Assembly (NCBI GenBank): GCA_900546665.1 | Contig: URDY01000022.1 | Coordinates: 1-49,100 of the forward strand | DNA length: 49,100 nucleotides | From: an uncultured Paraprevotella sp. | GTDB taxonomy: Bacteria > Bacteroidota > Bacteroidia > Bacteroidales > Bacteroidaceae | Reading direction: 5' to 3' | Shown here: piece after piece, positions 33,774 through 43,460 of the stretch | Position numbering within the stretch: the stretch's first letter is position 1 | Layout: each line of letters begins with the position of its first letter | Notes under the pieces: model-generated | The model's database searches: none | Seen by the model: only the letters and a program-made list of their open reading frames with translations | What the model was told of the DNA's origin: nothing | Position numbers and translations under genes: made by a program

Positions 33774-35993
33774 TTATTTTTGCAAATGGTCAATAAAGAA
33801 GTTGGTGATAGCCGTAAACAGATGATTACGGGTATTACCTCCAATGATGTTATGATTACGGTTGTTATAAGGCAACATCATGAAAGGTTTGTTGGCTTGA
33901 ACAAGTGCTTCTGCATATTCCATGCTGTTGCGGAAATGAACGTTGTCGTCGGCTGTGCCGTGGCAGATTAGCAGACTGCCGTGAAGCTGGTTGGCTCGAC
34001 TGATAGGTCCTAAAGCATATCCTTCAGCATTTTCTTTTGGTGTACGCATGAATCGTTCCGTGTAAACAGTATCATAGTATTTCCAACAGGTAGGAGGAGC
34101 TACAGCCACACCGGCAGCAAAGACCGGACGACCTTCGCTCATACTCATCAGCGTGTTGAAACCACCGTAACTCCATCCCCAAATGCCAATACGTGAAGCG
34201 TCTACATAAGATTGCTGTCCCAGATAGATGGCGGTTTCCACTTGATCCTTGGATTCCAGATCGCCTAGTTTCAGATAAGTGCATTTTTCAAAATCAGCTC
34301 CTCGTCCGCCTGTTCCGCGACCGTCTACACATACAGCTATGAAACCTTTTTGGGTCAGATATTGTTCATAAAGTGTGCCTCCCATGTTGCCAGCTCCCCA
34401 TGAGTCGATAACTTGCTGTGAGCCTGGTCCGCTGTATTGGAACAGAATTACTGGATATTTCTTTTGAGGATCGAAATTGGCCGGTTTGACCATATAACCA
34501 TGTAACTTGATTCCTTCTCCGGTTGTAAATGAGAAGAATTCACGTGATCCAAGACTTATATTTGCCAGTTTTTGCTTGAGAGCAGCATTGTCTTCTAAGA
34601 CTTTTAGCGTTTTACCTTTATTATTGCAGAGTGCTGTGACGAACGGCGTATTGATATTGGAGTATACGTTCATGTAATACTTCATGTTTTTGCTGAAAAT
34701 TGCACTGTTTTGTCCCTTTTCTGAAGAGAGTTTTATTGTTTTGCCGTTCTTGTCTGTGCAGTATACGTCCGTGTGGATAGGATCATCTGCCATGTTGGCT
34801 GAATAATAATAACTGCCAGTGCCTTCGTCATAACCATAAAAATCGTTGACAACCATGTTACCCTGTGTGATTTTTTTGATTAATGAACCATTGAAATTAT
34901 AGGCATACAGATGATTGTATCCATCGCGTTCGCTCATGATGATGAATCGGTTTGGATAGAACTTCAGGTTCATGTATACTTTCTCTGAAATATATTTGCT
35001 AACCTCGTCACGGAGAATTTTCTTGCACTCGGTAGAACGGGGATTGGCCATGTATACTTCAAGACAATCCTGATGGCGGTTGATGGTGAATACAGCAAGC
35101 TTGTTAGGGTCATTCGTAAAATGGATGCGAGGAATATAGCCTTCTTCAGGAAGAGGTAATTTCATGTCGCGGATGACACGGCTTTTGATATCGAAGGACT
35201 GTACGTTGACTGTAGAGTTTGTGGTACCGGCCATGGGGTATTTATATTCATAGCGTCCGGGATATTCGGCATATTCTTCTTTGGCCGGATGACTGCCTTT
35301 ATACCAAGGGAAGGAAAATGTGGCAACTTTGCTTTCATCATAACGGATCCAGGCCAGCATGGTATTGTCTGCATTGAAGTCGAATGAACAGTTTGTGGCA
35401 AACTCTTCTTCGTTTACCCAGTCCGGAATACCGTTGATGATTGAATTGAACTCGCCGTCTTTTGTGACTTGGCTCTCACTGTTGTTGAAAAGTAACTTGA
35501 CCAGGAAAAGGTTATTGTTGCGTACAAATGCAATAAGGTTACCGTCAGGTGAGAATTTAGGCATTTGCTGTGGTCCGTTTTCGGAAAGTGGAGTCAGGAT
35601 ACGGTTTTCTATATCGTAAATGTAGTATACTGCAGTATAGGAACGACGATAAATAGGTTTTGTCTCAGTACGTATGAGCATCTTTTTTTCATTCGGTGAC
35701 ATAATGTAACCGTCGATTTTGTCAAGTTTGACTTCGCGGGCGGTGGCTACGTCAAAGATAACCCGTTGCTGGGCACCGTTTCTGAAAGAGTAGGCAATGA
35801 CCTGTTTCTGGTCAGAACTTAATTGGGAATAACTTTCCCCGTCGTTTAGTGGGTTGACGCCATAGATCCTTTTGGCACTGTATGTACCGTTGCAAAGGTC
35901 TTTTAATGATAAATCCTCGGCATGAATCTGGGTAGGAACAATACAAGCCAGGCAACCGAGGAGCAAACTGGTGATTTTCTTCATCTTTTTCAT
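33774..35993 (-). CDS. Dipeptidyl peptidase IV-like serine peptidase (S9B)
   Basis: An exported 739-aa prolyl-oligopeptidase-family enzyme expected to remove Xaa-Pro dipeptides from peptide N-termini in the periplasm. A signal peptide (MKKMKKITSLLLGCLACIV to IHAED) precedes a DPP IV-type beta-propeller (about 50-480) and an alpha/beta hydrolase domain. The triad is visible: Ser608 in GIWGWSYGGFNTL, Asp682 in CHGTADDNVHF and His714 in NRNHNIIGGN. GWSYGG and GTADDNVH are classical DPP IV motifs. A double-Glu motif is seen as WVNEEEFAT near residue 205. It is monocistronic with its own promoter and terminator, and diverges from the radical SAM gene. Confidence 0.92.
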   Translation of the reverse strand: MKKMKKITSLLLGCLACIVPTQIHAEDLSLKDLCNGTYSAKRIYGVNPLNDGESYSQLSSDQKQVIAYSFRNGAQQRVIFDVATAREVKLDKIDGYIMSPNEKKMLIRTETKPIYRRSYTAVYYIYDIENRILTPLSENGPQQMPKFSPDGNLIAFVRNNNLFLVKLLFNNSESQVTKDGEFNSIINGIPDWVNEEEFATNCSFDFNADNTMLAWIRYDESKVATFSFPWYKGSHPAKEEYAEYPGRYEYKYPMAGTTNSTVNVQSFDIKSRVIRDMKLPLPEEGYIPRIHFTNDPNKLAVFTINRHQDCLEVYMANPRSTECKKILRDEVSKYISEKVYMNLKFYPNRFIIMSERDGYNHLYAYNFNGSLIKKITQGNMVVNDFYGYDEGTGSYYYSANMADDPIHTDVYCTDKNGKTIKLSSEKGQNSAIFSKNMKYYMNVYSNINTPFVTALCNNKGKTLKVLEDNAALKQKLANISLGSREFFSFTTGEGIKLHGYMVKPANFDPQKKYPVILFQYSGPGSQQVIDSWGAGNMGGTLYEQYLTQKGFIAVCVDGRGTGGRGADFEKCTYLKLGDLESKDQVETAIYLGQQSYVDASRIGIWGWSYGGFNTLMSMSEGRPVFAAGVAVAPPTCWKYYDTVYTERFMRTPKENAEGYALGPISRANQLHGSLLICHGTADDNVHFRNSMEYAEALVQANKPFMMLPYNNRNHNIIGGNTRNHLFTAITNFFIDHLQK

Positions 35994-36035
35994 ATATCTA
36001 TCTTTGTGATTGTTTCCTTTTCAGCAGGCATTCCG

Positions 36036-36043
36036 CAAAGATA
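36036..36043 (-). promoter_or_regulatory. -7 element of DPP IV-like gene
   Basis: The plus strand reads CAAAGATA, that is TATCTTTG on the minus strand, 43 bases before the start codon. It lies only 12 bases from the oppositely oriented -7 match of the radical SAM gene. Confidence 0.55.
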
Positions 36044-36055
36044 AGTTTTTTTTTC

Positions 36056-36063
36056 TATCTTTG
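36056..36063 (+). promoter_or_regulatory. -7 element of radical SAM gene
   Basis: TATCTTTG followed by CACC is a typical Bacteroidetes -7, 24 bases before the ATG. Confidence 0.55.
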
Positions 36064-36087
36064 CACCGACAAAACAACTGAAAAAGC

Positions 36088-37026
36088 ATGCAACAGCCTT
36101 TTTTGTATACTGAACTCGGGCCTTATTTACGTGCCCAATTGGGGTGTAAGGTGCAGAAGATATCTTTAAATGCCGGTTTTACCTGTCCTAACCGTAATGG
36201 TGAAAAAGGATGGGGAGGCTGTACCTATTGTAATAACCAGACTTTTAATCCTGATTATTGCCGGACTGACAAGTCGGTGACGCAGCAACTGGAGGAAGGT
36301 ATGCGGTTTTTTGCGAGAAAATATCCGGAAATGAAGTATCTGGCCTATTTTCAGGCTTATACCAATACTTATGCGGAATTGGAAGAGCTTAAAAGCAAAT
36401 ATGAAGAAGCTTTGTCCGTACGTGATGTTGTCGGATTGGTGATAGGAACAAGACCGGATTGTATGCCGGATGATTTATTGAAATATCTGTCAACTTTGAA
36501 TAAGCAGACTTTTCTTTTGGTGGAGTATGGTATGGAAAGTGCGGATGATGCAACTCTTAAGCGTATAAATCGCGGACATACTTTTGCCGACAGTTGTCGG
36601 GCTGTAGAGCGGACAGCTTCAGCCGGTATTCGTACGGGAGGGCATGTTATTCTCGGTCTTCCAGGAGAAAATCATGAAACTTTAATGAAGCAGGCCGGGC
36701 TTATTTCCAGTCTTCCGTTGACTACATTAAAACTCCATCAACTCCAGCTTATACGCGGAACCCGGATGGCGCACGAATTTCAGGAATGTCCACAAGATTT
36801 TCATCTGTTTACGGCAGAGGAATATATTGATTTGGCTATCGATTATATCGAACGTCTTCGTGCAGATATCGTGTTGGAACGGTTTGTCTCCCAATCACCC
36901 AAGGAGTTGTTGATAGCACCGGACTGGGGGCTGAAAAATTATGAATTTACAGAAAAAGTGAAGGCCAGAATGCGTGAACGGGGTGCATTCCAAGGCAGAT
37001 TGGCAAAAACCGGGCTCTGTTTATAA
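36088..37026 (+). CDS. Radical SAM protein, YhcC family (TIGR01212)
   Basis: A 312-aa cytoplasmic radical S-adenosylmethionine protein of the YhcC/TIGR01212 family. The cluster cysteines are Cys33, Cys45 and Cys48 in FTCPNRNGEKGWGGCTYC, the wide CX11CX2C spacing characteristic of this family rather than the usual CX3CX2C. GLVIGTRPDCMPD, EYGMESADD and GGHVILGLPGE are further family motifs. The reaction is unknown; a tRNA- or cofactor-linked role is often suggested. It appears monocistronic, with GH105 following on the same strand after its own promoter match. Confidence 0.92.
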   Translation: MQQPFLYTELGPYLRAQLGCKVQKISLNAGFTCPNRNGEKGWGGCTYCNNQTFNPDYCRTDKSVTQQLEEGMRFFARKYPEMKYLAYFQAYTNTYAELEELKSKYEEALSVRDVVGLVIGTRPDCMPDDLLKYLSTLNKQTFLLVEYGMESADDATLKRINRGHTFADSCRAVERTASAGIRTGGHVILGLPGENHETLMKQAGLISSLPLTTLKLHQLQLIRGTRMAHEFQECPQDFHLFTAEEYIDLAIDYIERLRADIVLERFVSQSPKELLIAPDWGLKNYEFTEKVKARMRERGAFQGRLAKTGLCL

Positions 37027-37047
37027 TGCGATTTCAAGCTTTTTTCT

Positions 37048-37055
37048 TACATTTG
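37048..37055 (+). promoter_or_regulatory. -7 element of GH105 gene
   Basis: TACATTTG fits TAnnTTTG, 41 bases before the GH105 start. Confidence 0.55.
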
Positions 37056-37096
37056 CAATAAAATATATGAAAAACAATCTTTAATAATTAACCGTT

Positions 37097-39406
37097 ATGA
37101 CCAAATTAAAAATCAGTATCGTGTGGGTATTGGCGTTATGGTTGGGGTTAGCCTCGGAAATCAAGGCCCAGAATACGTCTTCATCCGAAAATGTTCTTCA
37201 GTTGATTGAAAAAGTAAATGACTATTGGCAGGCGCATAATACGCCTTATTGTCGTGCTTTCTGGGATAATGCAGCATATTATACCGGAAATATGGAAGCG
37301 TATAAGATGACCGGTAAAGCAGCCTATCTGGATTATAGCAGCAAATGGTGCTATCATAACGACTGGAAAGGAGCACGCAGTAATGACAAACGTAATTGGA
37401 AATACAAGACCTATGGTGAAGGACATGATTTCGTGTTGTTCGGTGACTGGCAGATCTGTTTTCAGACCTATATCGACATGTATATGATGAATCCGGATGA
37501 ATTCAAGGTTGCCCGTGCCAAGGAAGTAATGAGCTATGCATGTCACATGAACGAAACCAAATTCTGGTGGTGGAGTGATGCACTTTATATGGTGATGCCC
37601 GTCATGTCAAAAATGTACAAGCTTACCGGTGATGAAATGTATCTTGACCGCATGTATGAGAATTTCCTTTGGAGTGACAGTCTGATGTTTGATAAGGAAG
37701 CCCAGCTCTATTATCGTGATGCCAAGTATATTTATCCAAAGGTAAAAACAGCCAGCGGTGGAAAAAGTTTCTGGGCTCGTGGTGATGGCTGGGTCTTGGC
37801 CGGATTGGCTAAGGTTCTTGCTGATATGCCAAAGGACTATAAACACCGCGACTTTTTTGTAGACCGTTTCCAGCAGTTGGCGCAGGGCGTAGCCCGTTGT
37901 CAGCAGGATGCCGGATATTGGAGCAGAAGCATGCTTTGTGAAGCAGATGCTCCGGGTCCGGAAACCAGTGGTACTGCTTTCTTTACTTATGGTATGCTTT
38001 GGGGAGTGAACAATGGTCTTTTGGATCGTGCAAAATATGCTCCGGTTATAGATAAAGCATGGAATTATTTGGTGAAAACTGCGCTTCAGCCGGATGGTAG
38101 CATCGGATATGTACAGCCTATTGGTGAGAAGCCGGATCCCACAAAGAATGTAGATGCCAAGTCACAGGCTCCGTTTGGAACCGGTGCGTGGTTGTTGGCT
38201 GCTTGCGAAATGGTGCGTTACATGGATGGCACCGTTGGCAGTTTCAAGCCGTCAATGACTGTAGAGGTGAAGAATGCCACTTCTGAGATGCGTCGTGAGA
38301 TCATTGAACTGGATGCCAAAACTGTATATGGCAAACTGAACATTGGCGGTGGCCGCCAGTTTATTGTTCGGGATGCTTACCGAATGGAACTGCCTTATCA
38401 GCTGACTTATGATGGAAAGGTTTTGGTTGAAGTGAATGTCCGTCCGCAGACTACTTCTACATTGACTATTGAGAAAGGTATACCTTCCGTTTATCGGAAT
38501 GTTGCTTATGGACGAATTTACCCTAACCGTCTGGACGATATGGCTTGGGAGAATGATAAAGCGGCCTGGCGTGCTTATGGACCTCAACTTCAGAAACAAA
38601 ATCAACAGGCGTTCGGCTTTGATGTCTTTACAAAAAATCAGGCATATCCTGTTGTAGAGCAATTCTATGCCAATGAATTGGAATCTTATGCTATTCATGA
38701 CCGTTTACGTAAAGCCGGAAGAGGTAATGAATGCGATGGAGTAACCCGTATGTTGGGTTATCATTTGGATCATGGATACGGAATGGATGCTTACACTGTT
38801 GGTGCTACGTTGGGTGCCGGCACACCAGCCTTAATGGATGGTGATCAGTTTATTATGCCGTGGTGCTGGAAAGAAGCCACTATTTTGGATAATGGCCCGT
38901 TACGCTTCACTGTTAAACTGGTATATAATGCCTCTAAAGTCGGGTCTGATGAAAATGTGGTTGAAACCAGAGTGATAACCTTGAATAAAGGAACTCATTT
39001 CAATAAATGCGAAGTAACTTATAGTGGCTTAAGTTCAGACCGTCAAGTGGCAGCCGGCATAGTTGTTCACAAGAGTGATGCGGAAAGCTATGTCATTAAT
39101 AAGAAAAACCGCTTTGTCGCTTATGCCGATCCGACTGATCATCCTGAGATGATGAACGGACAGATTTATATCGGTTGTCTTTTCCCAAATGCCAAGACCT
39201 TGAAATACTTGCCATTGGAAAAAGAAACGGCTGGAGGTGTAGGACATGTCGTGGGTATTGAGAATTACAAACCTGATGCTACATTTACATACTATTTCGG
39301 TATGGCATGGAGCAAATACGACATGCCTGATTTTAATATCTGGCAGGAGACTATTTCAAAATATGCAGAAGACTTGAAGACACCGCTTTCTGTGACCATC
39401 AAATAA
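37097..39406 (+). CDS. GH105 unsaturated rhamnogalacturonyl hydrolase fused to DUF4861
   Basis: An exported 769-aa protein. After a signal peptide (MTKLKISIVWVLALWLGLA to IKAQN) comes an (alpha/alpha)6 barrel of family GH105/GH88 (about 35-375): WWWSDALYMVMPVMSKMYKLTG, GGKSFWARGDGWVLAGLAKVL and PETSGTAFFTYGMLWGVNNG are conserved segments, with Asp residues in WSDAL and RGDGW as catalytic candidates. The second half (about 390-769; YHLDHGYGMDAYTVGATLGAG, HFNKCEVTYSG) matches DUF4861. GH105 enzymes cut the unsaturated uronic acid left by pectin or other polysaccharide lyases. DUF4861 proteins also occur beside pectin genes, so a pectin or ulvan-like substrate is likely. No lyase lies in the window. 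A strong terminator follows. Confidence 0.88.
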   Translation: MTKLKISIVWVLALWLGLASEIKAQNTSSSENVLQLIEKVNDYWQAHNTPYCRAFWDNAAYYTGNMEAYKMTGKAAYLDYSSKWCYHNDWKGARSNDKRNWKYKTYGEGHDFVLFGDWQICFQTYIDMYMMNPDEFKVARAKEVMSYACHMNETKFWWWSDALYMVMPVMSKMYKLTGDEMYLDRMYENFLWSDSLMFDKEAQLYYRDAKYIYPKVKTASGGKSFWARGDGWVLAGLAKVLADMPKDYKHRDFFVDRFQQLAQGVARCQQDAGYWSRSMLCEADAPGPETSGTAFFTYGMLWGVNNGLLDRAKYAPVIDKAWNYLVKTALQPDGSIGYVQPIGEKPDPTKNVDAKSQAPFGTGAWLLAACEMVRYMDGTVGSFKPSMTVEVKNATSEMRREIIELDAKTVYGKLNIGGGRQFIVRDAYRMELPYQLTYDGKVLVEVNVRPQTTSTLTIEKGIPSVYRNVAYGRIYPNRLDDMAWENDKAAWRAYGPQLQKQNQQAFGFDVFTKNQAYPVVEQFYANELESYAIHDRLRKAGRGNECDGVTRMLGYHLDHGYGMDAYTVGATLGAGTPALMDGDQFIMPWCWKEATILDNGPLRFTVKLVYNASKVGSDENVVETRVITLNKGTHFNKCEVTYSGLSSDRQVAAGIVVHKSDAESYVINKKNRFVAYADPTDHPEMMNGQIYIGCLFPNAKTLKYLPLEKETAGGVGHVVGIENYKPDATFTYYFGMAWSKYDMPDFNIWQETISKYAEDLKTPLSVTIK

Positions 39407-39431
39407 TCAGGATTTCCTGATTGAATAAAAC

Positions 39432-39473
39432 AACGGCATAATCTGATCGGATACTTCCACAGATTATGCCGTT
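39432..39473 (+). terminator. Terminator of GH105 gene
   Basis: A 14-bp perfect stem (AACGGCATAATCTG, 39432-39445 with 39460-39473) follows the GH105 stop by 25 bases. Confidence 0.78.
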
Positions 39474-39583
39474 TCTGGTATATGTGAGCTTATGTTTTCC
39501 CCTTTTCAGGATTATAGATCTCATTGGGTGATTAGGATGGTGATTGCTTATTGGTCAAAATATGATTGGGTTCCAAAATAAAA

Positions 39584-39612
39584 GTAGGAAGAAAACGGTG
39601 TTTCCTTCCTAC
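39584..39612 (-). terminator. Terminator of S9 peptidase operon
   Basis: GTAGGAAG at 39584-39591 pairs with 39605-39612, and the minus strand continues with TTTTATTTTGG. It lies 29 bases past the stop of the S9 peptidase. Confidence 0.78.
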
Positions 39613-39641
39613 CTGATATTATTTTCTCTTATACGACGTTT

Positions 39642-41927
39642 TTATTTCTTCTCCAAATCCTGCCATTTAGGAGGATCTATACCCAATAATTCCTTTACGA
39701 AAAAGTCATAACGTTTATGTTCGCCAAAGCGTTCACCCATTGAATGGCCGACGCCCGGAAGCACAACCAGTTCGAAGTCCTTGTTTGCCTTGATAAGAGC
39801 ATTGACAACCTGCATGGTAGAGGCTGGATCCACATTGTCATCCAGTTCACCGACGACAATCATCAAAGGACGTGTCAGTTTATAGGCATTTTCTACGTTT
39901 GAACATTCAATGTAACTGCTATCTACAGGATAACCCATCCATTGCTCGTTCCACCATATCTTGTCCATACGGTTATCGTGGCATCCGCAGCTTGAATATG
40001 CAGCTTTGTAGAATTCCGGGTGATTCAGTACGGCAGTCAGTGCTTCCTGTCCGCCGGCAGACGCACCGAATATACCTACGCGTGAAGCATCCATGTAAGG
40101 ATATTTGGCTGCAGCTGCTTCTATCCATTTGATGCGGTCGGGGAAACCTGCATCTTTAAGATTCTTGTAACAGATTTCTTCAAATTTCTTTCCGCGATAT
40201 GAAGTGCCCATACCGTCCAGTTGTACGACGATAAAGCCTAGTTCGGCCAAAGCAGTCATATATCCGTTGTATGAGAAGAAGCTTTTAGGCGTGTAGGCAT
40301 CACCAGGACCGGAATAGATATATTCAATAACAGGATATTTCTTGTTTGGGTTAAAGTTGGTCGGGCGTTGGATGATACCCCACATCATGGTCTTGCCGTC
40401 GCGGCCGGGGGCGCTGAAAATTTCCGGTGCTATCCATCCATTGGCTTTCAGACGGCTCAGATCGGCTGTGGCCAGTATTTTTTTGTCCGAAGCTTCGCCG
40501 GCAGTGCTGCGCAAGACAGTGACAGGAGCCTGGTTTACTTTGGAATATTTGTCTATCATTAGGGAGAAGTCTTCATTGAATACGGCTGTATGGTTTCCAT
40601 CTTCGGGAGTCAGGCAGACCATGTTTTTACCGTTGAATCCAATTTTGTAATAATGTATCTGGTATGGATCTTCATTTGGATTGACTCCACTGGCTGTGAA
40701 ATAAATGGTCTGGTTGTCTTCGTCAACCTTCAGTACCCGGCGCACAACCCATTCCCCCTTGGTGATCTGATGGTCAACCTTCGCTTTCTTCAAATCATAT
40801 AGGTAGAGGTGAGTCCAGTTGTCCCGTTCACTCATCCATATCATTTGACGGCCACCTTTAAGGGTGTGACGGAACATACGGTTATAATTGACAAATGTAG
40901 GACTGGTTTCTTCAATCAAGGTTCGTACGGCTCCTGTTTCTGCATTCAGTTCCAAAACCCTGTAGACCTTATGTCCACGTTCGTTATATTCAAACGTCAG
41001 CGTCTTGCTGTCTTCACTCCAGTTCGGTCCGTACAAGTCATATTGTTTACTGAACAGTTCGGTGGAAGGGATTGCCGCCTTTCCTGTCTGGACATTGAAT
41101 GCACAAGGCACTTTGAAGCGTAATTCATCCCCGGGTTTGGCATATTCCTGTTTGTGAAGAATGGGTTGGAGCTGGTTTTTCGGCGAACTTTCCACATAAT
41201 AGACATAACGTTTTTCTGCAGGTCTGATGCGTGTGGAGGCCACATAGCGACTGTCCGGACTCCATCTGATCCAGCTGGAATAGTAATTTCCAGGTGTGCC
41301 GTCATTGCTCAGTGCCCGTTCATTTCTGCCATCAGCATCGCTAATATAGATATTGTCATTTTTGATATATGCTTTTAGTTTTCCGTCAGGAGAGAAAACC
41401 GGGCCGTTTCCTTTTTCATCGTCCACTTCCATCCAGTGACGCTGTTTTCTATGTGGGGCCGGTTGTAGCTTTTCCTTTTTGAGCAGGGTGACCGCATTTT
41501 GGCAGGCTTGTCCTATTTCCCAACGGTATCCGTCAAAATTAAATGTAATTTTTTCGGTGTCTTCTTTGTCCGGACTGAAACGTTCCAGTCTGAGATATTG
41601 TGCTTTTACTTCTTTACCGGTTTCCTTGCTGAGGATTTGGGCCACTCCATTCATGTTGACTGTTTTCATAGTGGCTCCTTCTGCTTGATTTCCGTTTACA
41701 CAGCCGATATAATAGGCTGGCCCGTTTTCGGTAAAGATCATATAATGGAATGTAGAGGCATTGCTCCAGTTGATCTGTTCAGGATTCTGGAAAACCTGGT
41801 CTGCCTTGAACTTTTCATAAAGCCCGTAGGCTCGCTGATAATCTTCCAGTTGTCCTTGTGCCAAAGCCGGAATGGCAGGACAAAGACAGGCTGAAACCAT
41901 CAGCCATTTCATTAATTGTTTTTTCAT
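39642..41927 (-). CDS. S9-family dipeptidyl peptidase (DPP IV-like)
   Basis: An exported 761-aa serine peptidase with a signal peptide (MKKQLMKWLMVSACLCPAI to ALAQ), a DPP IV-type N-terminal propeller (WSPDSRYVAS, IWMSERDNWTHLYLYDLK) and an alpha/beta hydrolase domain. Triad: Ser623 in GIFGASAGGQEAL, Asp696 in VGELDDNVDP and His728 in PGVGHSMGER. The GxSxGG and ELDDNVDP forms differ from the classical GWSYGG and GTADDNVH of the peptidase at 33.8 kb, so substrate preference probably differs too. It is the last gene of a DUF6057-TolB-peptidase operon, starting 28 bases after the TolB-like stop, with its own terminator downstream. Confidence 0.9.
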   Translation of the reverse strand: MKKQLMKWLMVSACLCPAIPALAQGQLEDYQRAYGLYEKFKADQVFQNPEQINWSNASTFHYMIFTENGPAYYIGCVNGNQAEGATMKTVNMNGVAQILSKETGKEVKAQYLRLERFSPDKEDTEKITFNFDGYRWEIGQACQNAVTLLKKEKLQPAPHRKQRHWMEVDDEKGNGPVFSPDGKLKAYIKNDNIYISDADGRNERALSNDGTPGNYYSSWIRWSPDSRYVASTRIRPAEKRYVYYVESSPKNQLQPILHKQEYAKPGDELRFKVPCAFNVQTGKAAIPSTELFSKQYDLYGPNWSEDSKTLTFEYNERGHKVYRVLELNAETGAVRTLIEETSPTFVNYNRMFRHTLKGGRQMIWMSERDNWTHLYLYDLKKAKVDHQITKGEWVVRRVLKVDEDNQTIYFTASGVNPNEDPYQIHYYKIGFNGKNMVCLTPEDGNHTAVFNEDFSLMIDKYSKVNQAPVTVLRSTAGEASDKKILATADLSRLKANGWIAPEIFSAPGRDGKTMMWGIIQRPTNFNPNKKYPVIEYIYSGPGDAYTPKSFFSYNGYMTALAELGFIVVQLDGMGTSYRGKKFEEICYKNLKDAGFPDRIKWIEAAAAKYPYMDASRVGIFGASAGGQEALTAVLNHPEFYKAAYSSCGCHDNRMDKIWWNEQWMGYPVDSSYIECSNVENAYKLTRPLMIVVGELDDNVDPASTMQVVNALIKANKDFELVVLPGVGHSMGERFGEHKRYDFFVKELLGIDPPKWQDLEKK

Positions 41928-41955
41928 TTGTTGATCATTGTTTTAGGTTAATATA

Positions 41956-43452
41956 TTAGTTTCGTTGTCGTGCAGGTTCTATTTTCCCGTTTTTGATGAT
42001 GTCTGCAAAATCCTGGGCAGAAATATTGACCGGGCCGTTCATGAATTCCGGAATGTTGTAACTGCGCATGAACTGACGGTGCATGTCTGGATCTTCCTGC
42101 GGCAGTTCAAAGGCTTTTCTGCCTTTTCCGTTCTTATCAAAGTAAGCGATAAACGGGCGTGTGAAATTACCGTCAGTACGTCGGCTGCTGAAGATAACCC
42201 ATCTGCCGTTGCTACTCCATGAATGATAGCTTTCCACGTTATCGGAATTCATCTCGGTCATGGGGCGTGTTTGTCCGGACTGTAAATCCATCAGGTAAAG
42301 ATCGGCATCGGTATGCCAGATATGGAACACGCCGAAACCGCCTAATGTGAACATCAGGTAACGACCGTCGGGAGATATACGTGGCAGAGTGGCGCTCTTT
42401 TGCAGGGCAGCAGCATCAAATACCAGTTCGGCAGAATCTACCTGAAGCGTCTGTGGGTTGACTTTACGCCGGTAAATGTTGTATTTGACATCTTTGTAAT
42501 TCCTGATCAGTTCACTTGTAATGTTACCGGTGTCTTTGCGTTCGTAATGTGCTGAGCAATAGTATAGACAGTCTCCTTTGGGACTCCACCAGGGGAACAC
42601 CTCCATTTCATTGTCATCTCCTTTGATACGAGTCACTTCATTTTTATCTACATCGTAGATAATCAGGTCGCTGGCCATATCCTGAACCTCGATTTTTTGT
42701 ATGTCAAGTGTGTGAAACGTTTGTCCGGTAGTGTTGACGGAATAGGCGATCAGAGGTAACGTCGGATGCCATGAGGGATATACACCGGATGAGATAAGAG
42801 AGTCTGTCTTGGCATTGACTTTCCGTAACTTGCCGTCGTAAGCGATGACCGTACCGCCGTAGCCTTCCCTTACATGAAATTGCATGCGTTCCGGGTTGTA
42901 ATTCTGGTAGGAATGGCAATTAATGCATTGGCCTTTATCGACAGATGTGTTCATCATGTTGCCATAGATGACAGATTCATCGTAACTGGTCAGGTCACGC
43001 TGGTTGATGGTCAAATCTTTGTAAGTGACATAAGAAGGCGAGATAAGACGGTAAGAAATATAAGGGTCAATATCCTCTTCTGCTACGTACAGATTGAAAG
43101 TCTTGAATTTGGTCCATTGCTTTCCTTCTTCTACGTACACTTCTACCTGAAGAGATTGACCTTTTGCATCAGCGGTCAGTTCGCGCCACTGTTTCAGTGA
43201 CGGCATTGCTTTTTGTCCTTCTCCTGTCCATTCCTGATGAGGACTGCTGATTCGGGTGATATAGTGGTCTCCCTTTTCATCTATCATGAAATGTAGCGGA
43301 GCAATGTTGGGAGGGATTGTCACATTACAGTAGTCCGGATAGATAACCGGCAGGTTTTGGTTCTCGTTGAATGATTCGGGCACTTTGGTACTGCAGGCTG
43401 CGCATAACAGGGTCATGAGCAGTACAAATGAGTAATATATGTTTTTTTTCAT
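41956..43452 (-). CDS. TolB-like propeller lipoprotein with a CxxCH motif
   Basis: A 498-aa lipoprotein. I start it at ATG 43452, giving MKKNIYYSFVLLMTLLCAAC with the lipobox Cys at residue 20; the frame is open to 43566 but overlaps the upstream gene. The second half carries PD40/TolB-type blades (WHPTLPLIAYSVNT, WWSPKGDCLYYC, RISPDGRYLMFTLGGFG, WSSNGRWVIFSSRRTDG). A single CINCH motif at residues 176-180 (Cys176, Cys179, His180) fits a c-type haem site; zinc binding is the alternative. Related Bacteroides proteins are often labelled cytochrome c biosynthesis proteins, which I would not trust. It starts 8 bases after the DUF6057 stop, so translation is probably coupled, and precedes the S9 peptidase. 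Function unknown. Confidence 0.82.
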   Translation of the reverse strand: MKKNIYYSFVLLMTLLCAACSTKVPESFNENQNLPVIYPDYCNVTIPPNIAPLHFMIDEKGDHYITRISSPHQEWTGEGQKAMPSLKQWRELTADAKGQSLQVEVYVEEGKQWTKFKTFNLYVAEEDIDPYISYRLISPSYVTYKDLTINQRDLTSYDESVIYGNMMNTSVDKGQCINCHSYQNYNPERMQFHVREGYGGTVIAYDGKLRKVNAKTDSLISSGVYPSWHPTLPLIAYSVNTTGQTFHTLDIQKIEVQDMASDLIIYDVDKNEVTRIKGDDNEMEVFPWWSPKGDCLYYCSAHYERKDTGNITSELIRNYKDVKYNIYRRKVNPQTLQVDSAELVFDAAALQKSATLPRISPDGRYLMFTLGGFGVFHIWHTDADLYLMDLQSGQTRPMTEMNSDNVESYHSWSSNGRWVIFSSRRTDGNFTRPFIAYFDKNGKGRKAFELPQEDPDMHRQFMRSYNIPEFMNGPVNISAQDFADIIKNGKIEPARQRN

Positions 43453-43460
43453 ATTCGTTA

